Positions 59,487 to 64,000 of a stretch of 64,000 nt of DNA are shown here, in pieces. This DNA is from Vitrella brassicaformis (Eukaryota > Sar > Vitrellaceae). Location: contig CDMY01000307.1 in NCBI GenBank assembly GCA_001179505.1, positions 28,699 to 92,698 of the forward strand, read 5' to 3'. The position numbers and the translations under genes were made by a program. The first letter of the stretch is position 1. The number at the start of each line of letters is the position of its first letter. The notes beneath the pieces were generated by a model. The model searched no databases. It had not been told where the DNA came from and was given only the letters and a program-made list of their open reading frames with translations.

Positions 59487-61300
59487 ATGGCTGCAGCGGC
59501 ATCTTCATCCGCTGCCGCCGACCTCCCGCAGCCACAGGTACTCCATTCACTCTCTCATTTGGTTGATTGGTTTGTCGGTTCCATCCATCCATTCATCAGA
59601 TGCTGCCGTCGTCCCACGAGCGCTACAAGAACGGCACGCGTGTGTGGATGGTGACGGCCAAGCGGGAGAAGGGCACGCAGGAGTGGGTGACGGCCGACGT
59701 CTATCGCACTGAGGAGACCAACGGGGCCACGAGGGTGTCCATGAGGGAGGTAGAGGGGACAGAGGAGTTCACTGTGGTGGTGCCGCACCAGGCCAAGGCG
59801 TCGCCGCACGGCCAACAGGTACTTCACTCAGTAGGCAGAGCTGCCTCCACCTCCACTGCTTAATGATCCTGTCTGTGTTGTGTCTGATGTGATGTGTGTG
59901 CAGGTGCATAAGGGCTTCAGGTTCGTCAAGACGGTACCTGTGGAGCAGCTTGTAGATGAGGATACTGACAGCGGCACGGTATTCAGGCAGCCACAGACAC
60001 ACGATTGAATCAAGCAGCCCACACCGCCTCCCTCCTCTCCGTTGGTTGCCTTGTTGTTCTGTCCGGCCATCAGCCTCGTCTGTTTAAGCTGCCCCAGGAG
60101 GTCGAGAAGGGCGTCCTCTTCCCCCTCCTCGGCGGCGACCTGGCCATCAGCCTGGCCCGCGTCCGCACCACATGCCGCCTTGGCGGAGAGCGGGTCTCTG
60201 CGGACCTCCTCAGATCGCTGATCGACACACAGCTGACCGGCAAGGGCCTCAAGGACATCATCAGCTATGACCTGCCGTCTGTCGGTCAGCTGCAGCGGCT
60301 CCTGCACATCATCCAGCAGAGCGGCGAGTGGGCGGCAACGGTGCCCATCATCAGAGTGGCCAAGCACCAGGGGCGGGGAGGGGGGCGGTTGCCGATAGAG
60401 CTGGACAGTGCTGATGTGTACGGGGTGGGCAGCCGGGCGGTGTTCGACGGGCGGTGTGAGGCGCTGCGGCAGCTCTCTCTCATCGGCCATTACGTCGGTG
60501 TGACGCTGCGGCGCGTCAATGGCGAGGAGCGGCTGGGTGGGGAGGGGCTGACCATCCACACGCCAGATACGCTGCCGGCCGACCATCCCTACCGCGATGG
60601 ATACGACTCGGCCAACCCCGTGTGTCAGATTGGAAGTGAGGGCGGGAGGGAGGAAGGGAGAGAGCTATGAGTGATGGGTGTGTGTCTGTTTGCAGTCTGT
60701 GAGTATGCTTCAGTTCGCGACGCTGTGTTGCTTGAGTGAGAAAGATGAGCAAAATGATACACATAAACACATTGGCTGCACCACTCTGCCATGATGTGTC
60801 TGATCAGGATGTGCTGGGGAGGGTCGGTGGTCGCGGACCAGTTGGTGTTGCAGGATGAAGATGCCCCAAGCTACGAGCGACTCGTCAGTCAAACACACAC
60901 ACACACACACACAATTGCCTCACCAGCTGTCCCACTCACTACTCATTGTCATATCTCCCTTTCCCTTCAGACATCGCTCGCCACTCAGCAGCCTCCAGTA
61001 TGGAAGTGCCACACCATCGGCACCAGCCACTTGGGGCTTGGCACAGAACTAGAACGCTTCTACCGAGTGATAGTGCTGCACGGCGACCAGCCCCACCACA
61101 CATTATTCGAGGCAACCATCTACATCCGCAGCAACCCCACCTTTGCCCACGCCTTCCTCTACACGACGGAGCGACCGGTGGATGGCAAGGAGGGAGCCGC
61201 CACATTCCCCCAGACAGTGAGGGTGGCGCGGCAGCTGATGGGGGACGATGCCGTGGTGGCGTTCGGCAATCAGCTGGACGTAGCTGTAGACAAACACTAA
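59487..61300 (+). CDS. FY-family gene E with SH3-like N-terminal domain
   Basis: Seven exons (59487-59537, 59600-59818, 59904-59978, 60074-60635, 60696-60735, 60808-60883, 60971-61300) sum to 1353 nt, 450 residues, in phase. MAAAASSSAAADLPQPQ; SH3-like barrel (YKNGTRVWMVTAKREKGTQE, VSMREVEGTEEFTVVVPHQ, VHKGFRFVKTVPVEQLVDED); RLFKLPQEVEKGVLFPLLGG with ISLARVRTTCRLGGERV; GVGSRAVFDGRCEALRQLSL; the 40-nt exon CEYASVRDAVLL; CWGGSVVADQLVLQDED; and the Y domain RVIVLHGDQPHHTLFEATIY, AFLYTTERPVDGKEGAATFP, AFGNQLDVAVDKH-stop. This is the cleanest member of the FY group and a good reference for the family. Biochemical role unknown. Confidence 0.75.
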
Positions 61301-62772
61301 CTAATCTCTCAACTCTCGCGTGTACAGAGAGTCTGCCTGTCTGTGTGTCTGTCTGTCTGGCTGGCCACGGCAGCAGATGGGAGGCCGACAGGCAGGCAGG
61401 CAGGCAGGTGTGTGTGTGTAGTCGAGAGACTGACTGACAGCTTTGTTCGTGGCGGGGTGGGGTGCATGGGACGGAGTGGACGGACTTTCTTAGCAACGGG
61501 ATGCAATGGGGATCCTCACTGTCTCCCCCACAGACACATGGTCACCGACGCCCAACACACACACACACCAATCTCATCTCTGTTGACATATTGCCAGACG
61601 TCGAATTTATAGGCAGCGCCTCTTAAGTACACAAACATCGGTCTATCCATCTCACACACGTACACACATAAGTACCGACACGGCCAGGGCCAATGAATGC
61701 GACACAAGGGAACACACATCCATGACGCCCACAGCTGCACCCATGTGTGTGTGTGTGTGTCTGTTGTCCACAGCAGCCCTTGATGCCCCGCGACTCTGAC
61801 AGACACACGCACAGACAGACAGACAGACAGACACACAGACATCCACAGATGCGTGCTCTTGTTGTGTAGACTGAAATTTCGTTTTACAGCAACACCGCTG
61901 CCTACATTTTATTATATCTTTCTTGTGGGGGGTGTGTTTGCATTGATGTGATGTTTGTGTCGCGGATGGACCTTATGCAGGTGTGGACGAGCCACGGCTT
62001 TCCCGTGCGTGTGATAGATTGAATCCATGTGCACACATTTCTTACGTCTCGCTGCGCTGACACAACATTCAGTCCGTAAGTCGCTTGCTCACCCACTCGC
62101 CCCCTCGCTCACAGTCTCTCTCGTTGAGTGTCTCTCCCCTCCCTCCCTCCCTCCCTCCCTCCCCCTCTCGAGGAAGAACCAGCATTCATGCTCCCACGAG
62201 GAGCCCCACTCGCCACACCACACTAATCAGGCCATATGGCATTCAGCATCTCACACAATCAGAACAATCAGAATAGAATGGGCAGCTCAGTTGCCGCGAC
62301 AGAGCTGCGACAGGTGTGTGTGTATGTATGTGTGTAGAGGAGAGGATAGAATGTCGGGAAAACTATGCGGAGGAGCGTGGCGTGACAGAGAGGATAGAGA
62401 GAGTGAAGAGTGAGAGCCGAGAACTTACAGACAGACAGACAGACAGACAGCACTAGAAGCAAAAGAGCACACTCAGATAATAACCAAATTATGCCTACTA
62501 CCCTAATGGGATTGCGATATTCATCAGCCGTGGACGGTAGGCGTCCCTCCCCGCGTGCCTCCTTTGCAGCACACGGACACGACACGCAACCACCACACCG
62601 CATCGCATCCTCACCTATATCACAAAAGTACAGCAAAACCCCCTAGCTTGTGGATACGCGCACGCGCACGCACACGCACACGCACAGATGTGAGTGTATG
62701 CACAGACAAATTCTAGAGCCACAAGGGGGTAGAAGATGCTCGTCTTGACTAACTTGAAGAAGACTTGGTCAA
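61301..62772. other. intergenic, repeat-rich
   Basis: The first 150 bp match the 3' flanks of copies A and B. Afterwards come (TCTG)n, (CA)n, (TCCC)n near 62138-62162 and an alternating purine-pyrimidine (CGCA)n run near 62655-62688 with Z-DNA-forming character. I see no gene. Confidence 0.5.
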
Positions 62773-63725
62773 CTACTCAACTTGAATCCAACCACTGTCT
62801 GGCTCCACTGCAAGCCACAACAGACATACACACATGCACATGGCCTCCCCCTTCTAGATACCCCTCCCTCCCCCACTGTGTGGTTCCCACTGCTTACCGA
62901 GGTTGCATCTGATCTCTCCTGGCATGTTCTCGAGGGTGTGAATGTTGACATATACCTGCTCGGCCGCGATTGCCGCAATCAAAGCCGACAGCTCCTCTCC
63001 CTCGAGAGCATTGACGAGGTCATCGCCGTCGAATATTCCATCTGCCGGCAAAGCAAATGCACCCGTCCGTCCATCGCGCGCCCACACGCGCACACACGCT
63101 CACACGTACCTCTCACGACCACGCCATTCAGGATAACCGGCTCTCCGGGCTTCAGTGGCGCATTGCCCGAGTTGGGAACTCCGGTGAGGCCGACATCCGA
63201 CAGGGCACCATCGAAGTTGCGGAAGTTCAGAGGCAGGATGAAGCCCACAACGTCGCCGGTGCACGGAGCACTGCTGTCATCGGCGCCGGCCGCTGTGGGT
63301 GTGCCGGTGAGTTCGCCCTCAGTGCAAAGGTGGAAGTGAACGCCAATCACATCCACGATGTCATTGAGAATCTGCAAGCAACACAAGGAGAGGCCGGTCA
63401 GGCGCGTCTCAGTGCATCGTCGGCACGTACGCACCAGGTCGAGTATAAGCTCCTTGCCCGTGAAGACGAAGCGGAAGAGGCCCGTGGCATTGGTCTCGCT
63501 CGGGATGGGCTGCTCGAACTCCGGAAGGCATTCAAACTCGAAGGGAACATTGATCTTGCTTGGAGGGTCCTGCTCCTGGACGCCGGACTTCGCCGCCAGC
63601 TGATCCTTGACGTCTTTCTCCGGGGCCAGCCACTGGAGGGGGAAGGGCAGGTCTGGCTTCTCTCCTGCCGTCGCCACACATGCTGATGAGAGGGCGATGA
63701 GAACGGCGACGCACAGACGCTCCAT
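62773..63725 (-). CDS. secreted CHRD-domain protein
   Basis: Start at 63725 (MERLCVAVLIALSSACVATAG, a signal peptide). Exons: APEKDVKDQLAAKSGVQEQD, SKINVPFEFECLPEFEQPIP, NATGLFRFVFTGKELILDLV; then ILNDIVDVIGVHFHLCTEGE, VVGFILPLNFRNFDG, LKPGEPVILNGVVVR; then GIFDGDDLVNALEGEELSAL, AEQVYVNIHTLENMPGEIRCNL; and a short last exon VEPDSGWIQVE-stop. The H-x-H-x-C/G..., Y-V-N-x-H-T-x-x-x-P-G-E-I-R pattern is the CHRD domain, found in chordin and many bacterial secreted proteins. Function outside animals is unknown. Exported from the cell or to an endomembrane compartment. Confidence 0.8.
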
Positions 63726-64000
63726 GGGCCTCTCGTGTGCGGAAGGGAAAAGTACGAGAGAGAGAGAGAGATGTCGTTTTTTTGCTCCGAAGTTGTACAG
63801 TGTGTGGTAGATTCGCCGTCGGGGCCGCTGAAATGCTAGGATTACGATGGGCGCTAATCGCGTCTCATGCACCAGACGCGGCGCACACAGTCCTTTCCTC
63901 CCTCTTTGAGGCAACACATCAGCTTGTCTACAGCCCTCTCCCTCCGTCGCTTCATTCGCAGGCCACTCTCACAGACCGGTCAGCCACATATATTGCGCGC
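63726..64000. other. upstream region of the CHRD gene
   Basis: A (GA)n run sits at about 63758-63770. No gene recognised to the window end. Confidence 0.5.

Noticed and set aside
62268-62636. 122-residue open frame with a hydrophobic stretch on the minus strand
   Set aside because: Composed largely of microsatellite translation (TCTG and CA repeats) with no splice or homology support.

Overview
The window is nuclear DNA of a GC-rich, intron-rich protist. Almost every gene is split into short exons with GT-AG introns (and several probable GC-AG introns). The introns are full of (TG)n and (TCTG)n microsatellites that usually run up to the 3' splice site. Several proteins carry secretory or signal-plus-transit-like leaders. 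The gene set (class III PI3-kinase, a CDK7-type kinase with a modified HRD loop, a folate/biopterin-type transporter) and the sequence style fit a photosynthetic alveolate, most likely a chromerid such as Vitrella brassicaformis. That assignment is inference. There is a 300-base assembly gap at 25249-25548.

Layout. 0.8-17.3 kb holds mostly single-copy genes: a 2OG-Fe(II) oxygenase (-), a leucine-rich-repeat protein (+), a leader-bearing conserved protein (-), a multi-pass membrane protein (-), a truncated S41 peptidase remnant (+), a P2X-type ligand-gated channel (-) and, divergent from it, the Vps34 PI3-kinase (+). 17.7-33.3 kb is a large inverted duplication. Each arm has two divergent genes of a lineage-specific family: an 'FY' gene (RLFxLPxEV domain plus a LYTTERP domain) and a 'QL' gene (coiled-coil plus F-box-like/LRR-like part). 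A 4-kb spacer between the arms carries a HAD hydrolase, the gap and a PH/coiled-coil protein. 33.5-41 kb: a pfkB-type kinase fragment, a diverged member of the family, a BT1/FBT transporter and a CDK7-like kinase. 41-46 kb: another FY-family gene and a di-N-acetylchitobiase-like GH18 enzyme. 46.6-52.7 kb: a Crinkler/RHS-like P-loop protein, an unrecognised leader-bearing Pro/Gln-rich protein and an SMN-like protein. 53-61 kb: two more family genes around a short-chain dehydrogenase and an unrecognised charged protein. 62.8-63.7 kb: a secreted CHRD-domain protein.

The most distinctive content is the modular family. At least seven loci share interchangeable modules: an SH3-like barrel T, an F-box-like F, a coiled-coil Q, a LYTTERP domain Y and an LRR-like L. 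Modules are separated by introns of compatible phase, so members look assembled by exon shuffling, inversion and decay. One member is broken by a 404-bp terminal-inverted-repeat element with an 8-bp target duplication; the paralogue supplies the intact empty site. A second small element at 55.7-56.0 kb has every landmark of a TRIM retroelement: TG...CA terminal repeats, a 5-bp target duplication, a Copia-like tRNA-Met primer site and a polypurine tract.

Exon boundaries were read by eye. For P2X, Vps34, BT1, SMN and one family gene, the summed exon lengths are exact multiples of three, which supports those models. Others are approximate and say so.
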